From the NCBI GenBank assembly GCA_947396885.1, contig OX377204.1, positions 25,055,706 to 25,119,705 on the forward strand: 64,000 nt of DNA, in the 5' to 3' direction. Below, piece by piece: positions 1 through 10,845 of this stretch. Origin of the DNA: Heligmosomoides polygyrus polygyrus (Eukaryota > Nematoda > Chromadorea > Rhabditida > Heligmosomidae). Within the stretch, counting starts at the first letter, position 1, and every line of letters begins with the position of its first letter. A model generated the notes under the pieces. The model was not told where the DNA came from, searched no databases, and was given only the letters and a program-made list of their open reading frames with translations. A program made the translations under genes and the position numbers.

Positions 1-1269
1 ACGCTAGGCTAGCCGGCTTCGCCGGCGTCGTGTGTGGAGAGCCATGTGGGGTCAGAAACCCAACCCAACCTCGAGCCCGCTAGGGTCCCCACAACCCAGC
101 GTCGGTTGCGGGCTTCGCCCGCACCCGACTCTGGCCGGGCGGGCCACGCTAGGCTAGCCGGCTTCGCCGGCGTCGTGTGTGGAGAGCCATGTGGGGTCAG
201 AAACCCAACCCAACCTCGAGCCCGCTAGGGTCCCCACAACCCAGCGTCGGTTGCGGGCTTCGCCCGCACCCGACTCTGGCCGGGCGGGCCACGCTAGGCT
301 AGCCGGCTTCGCCGGCGTCGTGTGTGGAGAGCCATGTGGGGTCAGAAACCCAACCCAACCTCGAGCCCGCTAGGGTCCCCACAACCCAGCGTCGGTTGCG
401 GGCTTCGCCCGCACCCGACTCTGGCCGGGCGGGCCACGCTAGGCTAGCCGGCTTCGCCGGCGTCGTGTGTGGAGAGCCATGTGGGGTCAGAAACCCAACC
501 CAACCTCGAGCCCGCTAGGGTCCCCACAACCCAGCGTCGGTTGCGGGCTTCGTCCGCACCCGACTCTTGCCGGGCGGGCCACGCTAGGCTAGCCGGCTTC
601 GCCGGCGTCGTGTGTGGAGAGCCATGTGGGGTCAGAAACCCAACCCAACCTCGAGCCCGCAAGGGTCCCCACAACCCAGCGTCGGTTGCGGGCTTCGCCC
701 GCACCCGACTCTGGCCGGGCGGGCCACGCTAGGCTAGCCGGCTTCGCCGGCGTCGTGTGTGGAGAGCCATGTGGGGTCAGAAACCCAACCCAACCTCGAG
801 GCCGCTAGGGTCCCCACAACCCAGCGTCGGTTGCGGGCTTCGCCCGCACCCGACTCTGGCCGGGCGGGCCACGCTAGGCTAGCCGGCTTCGCCGGCGTCG
901 TGTGTGGAGAGCCATGTGGGGTCAGAAACCCAACCCAACCTCGAGGCCGCTAGGGTCCTCACAACCCAGCGTCGGTTGCGGGCTTCGCCCGCACCCGACT
1001 CTGGCCGGGCGGGCCACGCTAGGCTAGCCGGCTTCGCCGGCGTCGTGTGTGGAGAGCCATGTGGGGTCAGAAACCCAACCCAACCTCGAGGCCGCTAGGG
1101 TCCCCACAACCCAGCGTCGGTTGCGGGCTTCGCCCGCACCCGACTCTGGCCGGGCGGGCCACGCTAGGCTAGCCGGCTTCGCCGGCGTCGTGTGTGGAGA
1201 GCCATGTGGGGTCAGAAACCCAACCCAACCTCGAGGCCGCTAGGGTCCCCACAACCCAGCGTCGGTTGC
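1..1269. repeat. 145-bp GC-rich satellite array, about 8.75 copies
   Basis: A head-to-tail array repeats exactly every 145 bases; the start of unit 1 recurs at 146, 291, 436 and so on, and the array stops abruptly at about 1269 inside a unit. It runs off the left edge, so its true length is unknown. Each unit contains two strong short inverted repeats with three-base loops (12-26 and 108-122 in unit 1, stems GCCGGC and GCGGGC) and a third weaker one around 131-146. Units differ by only a few substitutions, and these are ordered: the first units read GAGCCCGC where the last four read GAGGCCGC. The unit is not a multiple of three, so the short open frames in it cannot form one repeated protein. 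Its high GC contrasts with the AT-rich flank. Confidence 0.97.
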
Positions 1270-2129
1270 GCTTCTATAAGTTTTAATTTCCCATTTTGGA
1301 GATGATCCGCACTTCAGAGTTCCACACTATGTGGAGCAGCCTAGTACTAGCACCATATAAAAGGATTACGAATGGATTAGCAGAACATCGTCAACATTTG
1401 TGATTGGCAATGTGAGCCTCATAAAAAAATTGTCAAAAATCACAGTGCCCACTTTCTCCTAACAGAACGCTCGTTACCTTTATGCATCTCATATCTAATT
1501 AAAGGAATAGACATATCGGGAAGCCGTAAAATGAGGAGAGAGTGCTTAATCAAACAAGAGTCTTTTGTTTATGAAGGCGCATCGTCCACTCAGACAAAAA
1601 CCAAAACAGGAGAACACGTGGTTGGGAGCCAATGCTAACGGGCGCTGGTAGTGGAGTGCACGTCCACGCGGGTGCACTCTGAATCCGCTCTGCAAACAGC
1701 GAAAACCGGATAAGTAAGCTACGGTCTTGTCGACTGAGGTTTGAGCTTATTGCACACCGTGCTGACACCTCCGTTGAAGAGTCAAATAAACCACCTGATA
1801 GAAACTCTTGTTTCCACCTCAATTTTTTTCCAAGGGGCTGGACTCGATGAGTACTACGTATTGTGGTACATGAGCGGCTTAAAAAATATTGTCGAAAAAA
1901 GCGGAATAAAAAAAAGATGTAGAGACTAGAAAGTTACTGTTGCAAGGGTGAAGACTAGTTGAATAAAAAATACAAATATATACAGAAAAACCAATGGCTT
2001 AATACTGCATGTAACCCGTTTTATTTGGCTGACATGCCTACTCAAATCGATGTTTTCCATAAAATGTCTTAAGCTGGTCCATATATTGCATAGACCACCG
2101 ACCATATGTATGTAGGACCTCAACAATGG
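1270..2129. other. Unassigned AT-rich stretch
   Basis: Only short open frames occur here, without domain motifs or convincing splice borders. I see no repeat family. Confidence 0.5.
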
Positions 2130-2428
2130 AAAATAAAGGATAAAGGGTAAAGGACGGCATTACTTACTCTCCTTTGAGATACTCCACACATTCTATTAAT
2201 ACGGCATGTCGTGGAGGTAATATAAGTGCCTACTTGGCCTACAATGACTTGCAATTGGCCAGCCGATAAGCAAGTCAGCGGCTCATTCTTCGCGAACAAG
2301 TCTGACGCCAACTCGCCGACGCTGGAGGGACGGTAGGCTTGGATGGCCTGGGCGGGAAATCCAAACCAAGAATCTGGAATCGGGTGCAAACGACAACAAC
2401 GCATCCTCCGACTGCGCTCCGACCCTCG
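2130..2428 (-). mobile_element. tRNA-derived SINE, full length but diverged
   Basis: On the minus strand this copy has the family's order: a tRNA-like head, a conserved body and a tail of TCCTTTA-type repeats (seen on the plus strand as GGATAAAG repeats at the low-coordinate end). Body landmarks shared with the young copies include the complements of AAGTCATTGTATGG and of CCTCCACGACAT. Many substitutions mark it as an old insertion. Confidence 0.85.
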
Positions 2429-3945
2429 CACCTCAAAAACAATGGATAGAAAAGAAGATCGGCCTCATTGAACTTCTTTTCTACGCACGGTGTACACATA
2501 CGGTATGCGCCACGCATTCTGGTTATACGGTATGTTTGCATTTCTTAATTTAGAATGAATAAAAGTTTGAATGCAATATAGGGTAGCAGTGTAGACCTGC
2601 CTTTCTTTCCCACAATTTTAGTGTGGCTGAATTACTGATCGCAGGATAATATCTTTCTCAGCGATCGAAAATTGTTCGTTCCTTTTTCTTTTTATTGCCT
2701 TCATTACATAATGATGGTGATTCTTCTATCGTGGTTGTTGAATTTTTTCCATTCTGGCGCACCCATGTGTGCAAATAAAATAATAAAAAATAAAAATATG
2801 GTAATTAAATAAATAATGTGCTAATTGGCCTTTACAATGACCTGCGATCGGATAAGCCTGACCAAGACAGTCCAAGGCAGCCGTTATACCGATATACCCA
2901 ACCCTATGCAATATACCCTGATATGGCATAATAAATAGAACAGGGCTTAGATACTCTACATGAGAACATGGGTCTGTGATTACATTCAGTTCGTTTGTAA
3001 ATTAGCAAATACATTTCAAATAATAACTGTCTGTAGAAAGTTACCCTAAATTTGGTTGATTTCCGACTTCAAATGAATGTTGTGAAAATTATAAATATAA
3101 TCTTTCTTGAAAATATCGAGGAAAAGTGTTTAAAAAATTACTTAATGAGAACTTAACTAAATTTAAAAACGACGTGAGATTCTATGAAACACTTCACTAG
3201 AGTCACCGTTTTTAACTACTTGAAATGCCGAAAAAAATCAAATGATAGTAGAATGCAACCATTTATGCAGACAGGCTCCTAGAAGAAGTTTAACTTTCAC
3301 GTGTATGGTAGGAAAGAGAATACATTGAGCAAAGGGGGGGGGGGTGCATTGTTACGAAAAGGGCGGATTGTTGTACTCCAGAGATGACGCAAACGAGTTG
3401 GTCGATGTCCGGAAAACAAAACATTCAATGCTCGTCATCAAGCGGCAGCAGTAAACCACGAGGCTGGATCCTCTCGAGTGTAATTTGTAGGCCACAGGCT
3501 CTTGTCTTCTCGGTTTTATTACTGGCTCGATGAACCGTCAGTGGAATCTTGGCGTTTGATGAAGCGATTCGTTAGGCTAGGCAGAGCTCATCTGCCAGAG
3601 TTCAATCGAATCGTAGCTTAGCTCGCCAGATTTGATTACCCACGCTCAGCGTTGTTCTAGATGACCGACCGGTATTCCAGACACGAAGCGAGACCATCGT
3701 GCTTAAGAACCAAAAGAAGAAGTGAAGTGTCGTTTTGAGGCAAAAATTGCACGAAACTTCGTAAAATGTTCATTGGGTTTGGAGAACGAGAAGGAGAAGA
3801 ACGAGTATAATTTTCCTGCAGAGAAAAGCTCGCTTTTGAGTGTTGTTGCTTGCTCGCGATGTTATAGTCTCGCAGTTAGTGCTGTCACTGAAACTTCAAT
3901 CCTTGTTATATCCAAGATTGCATTTAAAGAAAGATATAAGACGAG
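2429..3945. other. Unassigned stretch with possible SINE relic
   Basis: There is no recognisable gene. Bases 2815-2930 vaguely resemble a SINE body on the minus strand (a weak CAATGACCTGCGATCGG match). A run of 11 G lies at 3334-3344. GC rises after about 3350, without identifiable coding sequence. Confidence 0.4.
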
Positions 3946-4187
3946 ATGAACGTCGGTCCAGAGTTCGTCATCGATCCGTCTTTGGTCGCGTTCAACGTCA
4001 TCTTCGCGACTGTTATAACTACTGTTCTATATGAGGAACAAGACGCTTTTCTTGTCCAGAATCCCGACAAGTCAATAACAGCAGTAATTAGGTGAATTGG
4101 TTTAGTTAGATGCGTCAATGCAATTTTCCTTCTTTTCTTCCTTCTTTCCAGCTCGAGGAAGAGAACAATAAGGGACCCCCTGTGACG
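3946..4187 (+). CDS. Candidate two-exon start of an unknown small membrane protein
   Basis: An ATG at 3946 opens a 46-codon exon ending at 4083. A possible donor (GTAATT) at 4084 and a good acceptor with a long C/T tract ending TTTCCAG at 4151 define a 68-base intron. The next exon, 4152-4187, stays in the same phase, encodes an acidic stretch (LEEENNKGPPVT) and meets a possible donor GTTAGT at 4188. Exon 1 contains a hydrophobic stretch of about 18 residues (SLVAFNVIFATVITTVLY) that could span a membrane. The product is not recognised. What favours a gene is the intron-like spacer with a nematode-like acceptor and phase continuity; against it are the weak donor, the small size and the decayed transposons downstream. 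A mariner remnant at 4270 would lie in the next intron. Confidence 0.25.
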
Positions 4188-4197
4188 GTTAGTAACT

Positions 4198-4215
4198 GGG
4201 GGGGGGGGGGGGGGG
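4198..4215. repeat. Poly-G run of 18
   Basis: An uninterrupted G tract lies just downstream of the candidate exon. Other G tracts lie at 40559-40572, 62026-62036 and 63228-63238. Tract length may be assembly-sensitive. Confidence 0.9.
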
Positions 4216-4269
4216 AGATCTACAGCGCACGTGGTATCGCAACGTCACACGGTTTCTAGAGCAAATATA

Positions 4270-4962
4270 TTAGGTTGGAAAAAAAGTCTCTTCACAATTC
4301 GAAAAGTTTTTTGCCGTTCTCCTTGTAAACGCACTAGCCAATATTGATTGCTGATTTCGTAATCATACCATACTTGTTTACCGTGCGGACGCGGATACAG
4401 GTCAAGATCCTTCTTGTACTTCGTTATCTATCCAATCTTCCGGACTCAATGCCAGATCTACCTCATGGCCATTTTCGGCACGGCATTCTTCATGAATTCG
4501 TTAAAGGATCTACAGCTGCCACATAGCTGTGGCCAACTCCACAAAGTCGTCGCAACTCTCCAAGAAAAGAGGCTGGAGAAGTCAAAGGTGATGATCCTGC
4601 ATGACGATGCGAAACCACTTGTTGCAAGACTCACTAGAGAAATAATAAAGGAGCTGTGTAGGGAGGTAATGCCACATCCACCGTATAGCTCTGATCTCGC
4701 CCCTACTGATTACCATCTCTTCCGTGCTCCCAAGCAGGAAATTGGAGAGAAATATTTTGAAATGAATGAAGACCTCAAAAATTAGATTCAGCAATAGTTC
4801 GACTTCAGAACTGCAGTCTTTTAAGCGAGAGGAATTGGAAAATTACCCAGTCTTTGGAGAAGTGTAGTGGAACAAAATGGAGTTTATCTCAATTGATTTG
4901 ATTTTGTAGTTGTGGAGAAATAAATCTTTGAAAAAAATGAAAAGGCTTTTTTTCCAACCTAA
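4270..4962 (+). pseudogene. Internally deleted mariner element
   Basis: A TA dinucleotide flanks each side (4268-4269 and 4963-4964). The ends are inverted repeats starting TTAGGTTGGAAAAAAAGTC, the same as the longer mariner at 53397-54653, of which this is a deleted sister copy. The internal frame (about 4490-4785) keeps the C-terminal half of a Tc1/mariner-type DDE transposase: an LHDDAKP motif holding the second catalytic Asp, then HPPYSSDLAPTDYHLF holding the third. The N-terminal DNA-binding domain and first catalytic Asp are largely deleted, and stop codons follow the last motif. It is a dead cut-and-paste transposon, potentially mobilisable in trans if a matching transposase existed. 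Confidence 0.9.
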
Positions 4963-5092
4963 TAGAAGAGGGAAGCACGTTCAGAAGACTATTGTTTATC
5001 TATTGCAGGGGGTAGAATTTAACTGCGGAAATTTTTGGACCTGGCGTGAAGGTTAATAGAGGCTTAAACTGTGCTAGGCTTAGATGTAGTAC

Positions 5093-5390
5093 TAGGGATA
5101 AAAGAAAAAAGCACGGCATTAATCAATCCCCTTTGAGATTCGACAACCGTTCAACTTTAAAGAGATGTTGTGAGGCGACTTGAATGCGTATTTGGCCTAT
5201 CCAATGATTAGCGTTGGTCAGCCGCTGAAAATGTCAATGTGTTATCCTTCCACACGAGTCTGGTACCAATTCACCGACCCCGAAGGGATGGAAGGCTTGG
5301 TCGGCCTGGGTAGAAAATCCGAATTAGAAATCTAGTGTCGGATGCACGTAATAGAAGAGCGCCTCCTCAGACTGCGCTACCATGCGCATT
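5093..5390 (-). mobile_element. tRNA-derived SINE, diverged
   Basis: This is a full-length minus-strand copy. Plus-strand landmarks are CTGGTACCAATTCACCGACC, the GGAAGGCTTGGTCGGCCTGG body and a head complement ending in GACTGCGCTACC. The tail repeat is degraded. Confidence 0.88.
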
Positions 5391-5705
5391 CTGGAGTGTT
5401 ATATATTGATAGCACATAATGTTTGTAGAAAATGCGGCACAAATGGGACATTTGTTCCGCAAGATGGTGCCCCAATCGCGCAAGCCCTAAAGAGTAAGGT
5501 CGTTTGAACATACAGATCAGCCAAGGTTGACAGAGAACTCTACTGCGGCTTAGGTTTCGGTATTGTCAATTAACTCAGATCGAAGTAACATTTAAAAAGA
5601 CCAAGAAGCTAATTCTATTGCTCCGTCAAGGGACACGAAGCGACGTTTTATAGATTGTTTTACCGAACACCATCCCCCTCCCTCCTCTTCCGCTAATTCT
5701 TACAG
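5391..5705. other. Unassigned stretch ending in a pyrimidine-rich tract
   Basis: There is no gene or repeat that I recognise. The last 35 bases are C/T-rich and end TTCTTACAG, a plausible 3' splice site for the exon candidate that follows. Confidence 0.4.
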
Positions 5706-5819
5706 GCTTTGCCAGTGAGATTCAGGTGCTCTCTAGGATGCTTCATGGACATCTTCTCGCCCACACTAAAGAAGGAGGCTGATGAGTTTCTTAAAGGCTT
5801 TGCCTGTTCCACGAAATGA
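5706..5819 (+). CDS. Candidate terminal exon, unknown product
   Basis: Immediately after a strong-looking acceptor (C/T tract then TTACAG at 5700-5705), a 37-codon frame runs in phase 0 to a TGA at 5817-5819. It encodes a small peptide with three Cys, Lys/Glu-rich in its second half (ending FLKGFACSTK). It could be the last exon of the gene suggested at 3946-4187, which is also phase 0, with a mariner and a SINE in the intervening intron; this link is inference only. No family is recognised, and a chance open frame remains quite possible. Confidence 0.2.
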   Translation, partial: ALPVRFRCSLGCFMDIFSPTLKKEADEFLKGFACSTK

Positions 5820-6177
5820 AGTCACCCGTGAGATTACACAATTACATGACAACGAGAAAAGCATAAACACGACTGCACAATCTAATTCGTTGGTGAAAGC
5901 CATACCATTGCCTGGAGGAAAAGGAATTCTTCAGTTTTTTAAAAATGTTCTTCCGTCACCACTGTTTTGTTTATGCCGTGTCCATGTTGATTACTTGCTG
6001 ATCATTGTGCTCTGTATGTATGGTGCATAAAAATAAATAAATACATATGTTTCTGGATGTTTCTGGTTGCGTGCTATAAGCTCACCAGCGTCCTTTTGGG
6101 TTTATGACAGCACAGTCGTAGGAGGCGTCGGCGGTCAGATGCACTCCTAATACAAGTTTTTTTGGTTTTTGTCTCGC

Positions 6178-6395
6178 TCAGGTTAATCAGGCCTTCCATT
6201 CCTTTTGGATCAGTGGATTGGTGCCAGAGTCGTCTGGGAAAGAAGAAACACTGACCAATTGGCTCATCGGTTAGCTACCACAAGTCATTGTATGCGCCAA
6301 ATACGCATTCAAAACGCTTTCAGAACATACCGAAGAATCGCGAAATCCCAAACAGGGACTGATCAATGTCTTCCTTCAAACTTTGTCTCTGCTCA
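6178..6395 (+). mobile_element. SINE, 5'-truncated and diverged
   Basis: This is a plus-strand body lacking the tRNA-like head. Landmarks include CAAGTCATTGTATG, CCAAATACGCATTC and a decayed tail near CAGGGACTGATCAATG. Confidence 0.85.
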
Positions 6396-6835
6396 CATGC
6401 AAAATTCTTAATTCGTAATTTATGCCTTTTTGAGGTGAGCCCAAAGGACCAGTCAACTGCATTATCGTTTGTTCCAGAAAGAGGTCTGCTGGGACATCAC
6501 CGAACCTTGGAACGTTGAAATGGTGGAGAGGGTAGACTGGCCGGATCCGAACATTGGATAGATGCATGATACCATACGAAAGCAGACGATCTGCTGCTGT
6601 GTCAGCCTTACTTCCATACAGCGTAGAAAGCCGTTCATTAACGTGTATAATGTTCCACCTCCTTTTCCTGGCGATATTACCTCGTTTGAAGAAGAATTTT
6701 AGGTCATCTTCCCAACTTGTCCGACTTGAAGGAAGTTTCCTCCTTTAGACAACCTTTATCTAAGTTTTATTAGGAACTTATGAAAATTTTTGTACCAGAA
6801 GCAGAAAGACCCTAAAGTTACATCATCTGCACACA
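6396..6835. other. Unassigned stretch
   Basis: Only short open frames occur. I recognise nothing here. Confidence 0.5.
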
Positions 6836-7035
6836 GTAAAAAATAAAGGATGACGTTGATCAATCCTTCCTGGGATGCGCCATGCATTGTGCTTCTACGG
6901 GATGCCGTGGAGGCAGTTTTAATGAGTATTCGGCCTATACAAAGTGTCACAACCGATGAACAAGCCAGCCGTAAGATATCCTTGTGTTCGTATTATTACT
7001 AAGATGAAAAGTCTTGTGCCAATTCACAACTCTGT
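6836..7035 (-). mobile_element. SINE fragment, tail and distal body
   Basis: The plus strand shows the tail (AATAAAGGATGACG), then complements of the distal body (GGGATGCGCCATGCATT and CGGGATGCCGTGGAGG). Similarity fades after about 6980, and only a short CTTGTGCCAATTCAC match remains. The head is missing. Confidence 0.8.
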
Positions 7036-8382
7036 ACACTATCCATATAATATGAATGAATGTCGAGTACAGAGAATACCTTCCACAAAGAGGAAATTAC
7101 GTTTTCTTTCTTCAAAATCTGTTGTGTACATAGTTTTCGGGGAATGTCCGCACGCGACTGGCAATCTAAAGCAAAACGCGCAAAAATTCTGTGGAGGCCT
7201 TGAGCTGGGGGTCCATCTCGATCTTAATAACTGACCGTTCTACCCTAGCCGCATAGAGCAGGGCTAGAATAGTCATTATGCATCCCCAACTGTAATTAAC
7301 GTTTTTGTTTTAACAGTTTTTGCACAGATACTGTTTATGTTACGAAGAAGAGAAGACTGGATCACCTCTATAGACTTGCGCCGAAATTTGACTGAGCATA
7401 GAGGAGAGATTGGGGAAATGTAGCAAAAATTCATGTAAAGCTGCACTTTAAGGTCGTTTGAGAGAAAGCATTTGAAACCGGGAGAAGTGCAGATGATCGC
7501 AAAAACTACGTGTTTCACATCATGTGAGTAACAGCACGCGGAAGTGGAGTTTTCTTCGTACAAGTGTTTGAGCAACAGCAACAGGTGGCACTCCACCTCG
7601 GCTTGATTACTGTGTTATCAAATTACATTGGTCATTAGCTTATTCCACTCTACCGAAAAGCAAGCAACCCTCTCGTTTTATTTCCAGCAGACCGTTAAAA
7701 GTTTTGCAATTTAGTTTCTGTTAGATATAGAGAACGTTTGCAACCTGCTGTGGAAAGGAGGAAACGACGCCACCAACGAATCCACTATGCATGCAATGAC
7801 GTCGGCTATTTTCGCTGAGATTCCAGAGATATGTGTTGTTGTTGTGTTTTCGCAGGGAACCAGTAACTCGTTTAGTCGCGGATTAAATTCAGGAAACAAA
7901 GCGGCTTAGGTTCTCGCAACCAACCGAGTTAATCACACGACCAGGACAGACACGACACTTAATAACTGCATGACAGAGATCACCCGTAACGATGTAACCT
8001 CACTCCTAGCAGTTGAAGTCAGCCCTTTATGCATAAGGCATTCTCTTAAAATTGTTGGCCTACCAAATTAGGACCGAGTTAGTCAACACGTAGTACCGGT
8101 TACCAGTCACGCAAGAATCGTAAAGTGAGCTTATCGCAGACAGCGCTATCAGCTCCCTTTCACTTCAGTCTTTGGACTGGCTCCGCAAACATGATCCTTG
8201 GGGAGCAAGCGAGCCCACACTGATACCTGTAAACACCTAGTAGTTGGCAGATCTTCTACACATTTAGTAGTCCGGTAGAAGTTGCTCCGTGAGGGAGGTA
8301 GACGAAATTTGAAGAAATTTTCATCTCAATGGGCTCCAAGGCTTTGTGTGCTTGTCATCATCAAATATGTACTAACACCATA
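7036..8382. other. Unassigned stretch
   Basis: A minus-strand frame of about 100 codons (7276-7596) has no recognisable motif. A plus-strand frame after TTTTTGCACAG at 7328 is equally unsupported. No repeats are evident. Confidence 0.4.
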
Positions 8383-8560
8383 AAAGGATAAATAATGAAG
8401 GACGGCGTTAGTCAAGTCAGTGTTTAACCCTTCCCAGCCGAGGTTGGTACCAAGCCGGGAGGGTTTCAAAGTTTGATTGATCTGGGCGGGAAATCCGAAC
8501 CAAGAACCTGGAAACGGGTGCCCGCGACAGCCAGCACCTCCTCCGACTTCGCTCTTCGCA
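8383..8560 (-). mobile_element. SINE with internal deletion
   Basis: Tail and tail-proximal bases (GGACGGCGTTAGTCAA) join directly to the proximal body and head (GGCGGGAAATCCGAACC, then CTCCTCCGAC). The middle of the element, roughly 120 bases, is missing. Confidence 0.85.
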
Positions 8561-8724
8561 CCAATAACACCACACTCAAAATGTATGACGAACTCCAGTG
8601 TTGAGAAAGGTTTAGTTTTATATAAGGCTTGGCTGACCATAAGAGAAGAAATATGAAGAGAGATAATGACGCAATCGAGAACTTCCCTTCGTAACCGTGA
8701 TTGCGATGATGCATGAAGAAGTCT

Positions 8725-8996
8725 CGAAATTAACCAATCTCGTTGCGTGATGCGCCACGCATTTTACTTCGATGTACCGTGGAGAAGCGAGAGCTACATG
8801 GTGCGTATTTGGCTAGTACTAACTTGCAGTGGAGAGCCCATGAACAAATGCACTGACATACTCCGTCCTGCTTTTTGCACATTCTTAGATCTCGGAGGAA
8901 TGAAAGGCTTTGTTAGCTCTGGCAGGACCCCAAACACGGGCGTCGATTTGGGGAGCGCGCGGCAGCCGCCGCCTCTTCCGACTACGCTACCAAGGT
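8725..8996 (-). mobile_element. SINE, diverged
   Basis: It is nearly full length on the minus strand: GATGCGCCACGCATT, then GTACCGTGGAG, then a degraded body, ending with the head complement CGACTACGCTACC. The tail repeat is not clear. Confidence 0.8.
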
Positions 8997-9494
8997 CCCA
9001 GAATACATCCATGTACTTGCTGGAGAACGATAGAAATAATGACAGATCAAGGCTTTACCTAAGAAAAGGGCACAATGAGTATTTCAGTTCTTTTCTATTC
9101 AGTACCTGCTCTCTAATAAGTCTCTAAAATTATGCATTTGAAATAAAAATTGCAAGTGTCCTTCTGCTCATTACCCATCGTCGTGATAGTCATGTCTATA
9201 CTTTTACAACGTACCTTATGGGGCTGAAGATGGATTCCCAGTGATTTACCCAGGGGATTGACACCAATTCAGTCCATAGTGGACGCTAGTTGGACGTGAA
9301 GGTAGCCTGGAAGCGAATGAGATACCTATCCAACTCGCTATTCATTACCCTGCATTAAGGAATTAATAGCGCGAAACTATAATTTCACAAAGGCAAAAAC
9401 TGATTTAAATTATTACACCAGAATGCTGAACAGCTTCGGCCCCTCAGCTTAGGTAATTAAATGCTTAGAATTTGAGTGATAGAGAATAAACGTA
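8997..9494. other. Unassigned stretch
   Basis: I see no gene or repeat. Confidence 0.5.
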
Positions 9495-9750
9495 TTAACA
9501 TGGCGTTAGTTGACCCTTCGCGCAATACACCACGCTTCTTCTGCAATATTGTGGCCGCAACTTGAATGCGTATTCAATACGTTGCAACGATCAACGGGTG
9601 GAAAAGCAAGCAGCACCTTTTCAGACAAACGTACGAATTCGTCGGCCGTTGAAGGATTGAAAGTACGGCTAGTGTGAACAGTCCCGAACCAAACACCAAG
9701 GTTAGTGTGCACGCGACAACCAGACCCTCCTCCGACTGCTCTACCTTATG
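9495..9750 (-). mobile_element. SINE, strongly diverged
   Basis: Minus-strand copy recognised from GGCGTTAGTTGACCCTTC, CTTGAATGCGTATTC and CCTCCTCCGACTGCTCTACC on the plus strand. The central body is heavily mutated. Confidence 0.75.
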
Positions 9751-10124
9751 TGCTTTAAAATTTGAGTGATAAAGAGCTGTTGATAAATGCGCTCTTCTCG
9801 ATTCCGCATGGAATCGAGAGGACTGAAGCGTGACGACTTAGTCAGTAATAGTCAACCTCGAGCAAAGGATTAGTTACGGGCGCACTTAGCGGCGACATAA
9901 AGTTCCCTCAGGTAATTTCGAAACAGAAGAAGACGAGAATTAAATTAGTCTAATGGCTTTCATCTTCTATTAGACCCGATAGAATTCGCTATGGCGATTT
10001 CAGTGGCTTCGGAATTTTGACTTGAAACAAACGAAGGACCGACACAAGTGAGTCACATCAAAAAGGCTTAAAGAATGTGACCAAAGCCGGCTGTTCGCTG
10101 CTGTTTTCTCATTGTTGTGGTATT
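9751..10124. other. Unassigned stretch with a small palindrome
   Basis: A short inverted repeat with stem TCTCGATTCC and loop GCAT lies near 9796-9819. Nothing else is recognised. Confidence 0.4.
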
Positions 10125-10126
10125 TA

Positions 10127-10845
10127 CAGGGTGCGTAAAAAGTATTGACGCACCTAGTTTTTGTTTCAGCTCCAACTTTCTCTTTCTACTTTTCAAAGTT
10201 TTTGTGTGTTATTTTTGTTGTCTATATCGTGTTCAAAAAATATTCTTGTAAAAACTGAAGAAACATGATACCGTCGTGGTTACGGTAAGCCTTTCCTGGT
10301 GTTACCAAAGGAAATGAACAAATGAATTAAGCTGTGTTTGAAATGGTGGATGAGAAAAGAGGTCAACAACCCAAACGTCAACCGCGGCTCTGTCATAACA
10401 GATGATGATTACAAGATGTGCAAGCACGATAACGTTCAAATCAAAAATTGTCAACCTCTATCCCATAACGGCAAACAGATAACGCGCGCAGGTGTGAACA
10501 GCTTCTCAGAAGAGCACAGCTTGAACATGAATCCGCTGGATTACTCTTTCTAGGCGATTTTGAAGTGAGCTCTGTGCTACTTTCAACAGAAGTGACCAGT
10601 CGCAGAAGGCTACCCTGTTCGAAGCACGGAACAAAATGCAAGCGAATACTTGCGGCGCGTGCTCATGAATTTTTCCGCCGTTTTCGCTCCTGTATTCACA
10701 GTAAGGAGCCAATGTCGACTGCGAGTTATTCTATCGTATTTGTAAGATCATTTTCCATATTTCTCAAATGAATATTTCGAAATTTGCTGCGCATTACTGT
10801 TTCCACAACCGCCATTTACTGCGTCAATACTTTTTACGCACCCTG
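10127..10845 (+). pseudogene. Decayed Tc1/mariner-superfamily transposon (family with GGTGCG ends)
   Basis: The ends are inverted repeats of about 26 bases beginning CAGGGTGCGTAAAAAGTA, shared with the palindromic element at 33271-33840. The inside holds traces of the C-terminal part of a transposase: near 10510-10555 a peptide with NMNPLDYSF, matching the third-Asp-site neighbourhood NPLDYxxW of Tc1-like proteins, followed after frame breaks by an Arg-rich tail around 10640-10710. Stops and frameshifts abound and no first or second catalytic site is visible. A TA precedes the left end, but the right end is followed by TG, so the target duplication is not confirmed. Confidence 0.7.

Noticed and set aside
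34..1243. A series of identical 64-codon frames every 145 bases
   Set aside because: They are products of the satellite; the period is not a multiple of three and each frame stops, so no repeated protein can be encoded.
7328..7423. Terminal exon after TTTTTGCACAG
   Set aside because: Short, no partner exon, and the opposite strand is equally open.
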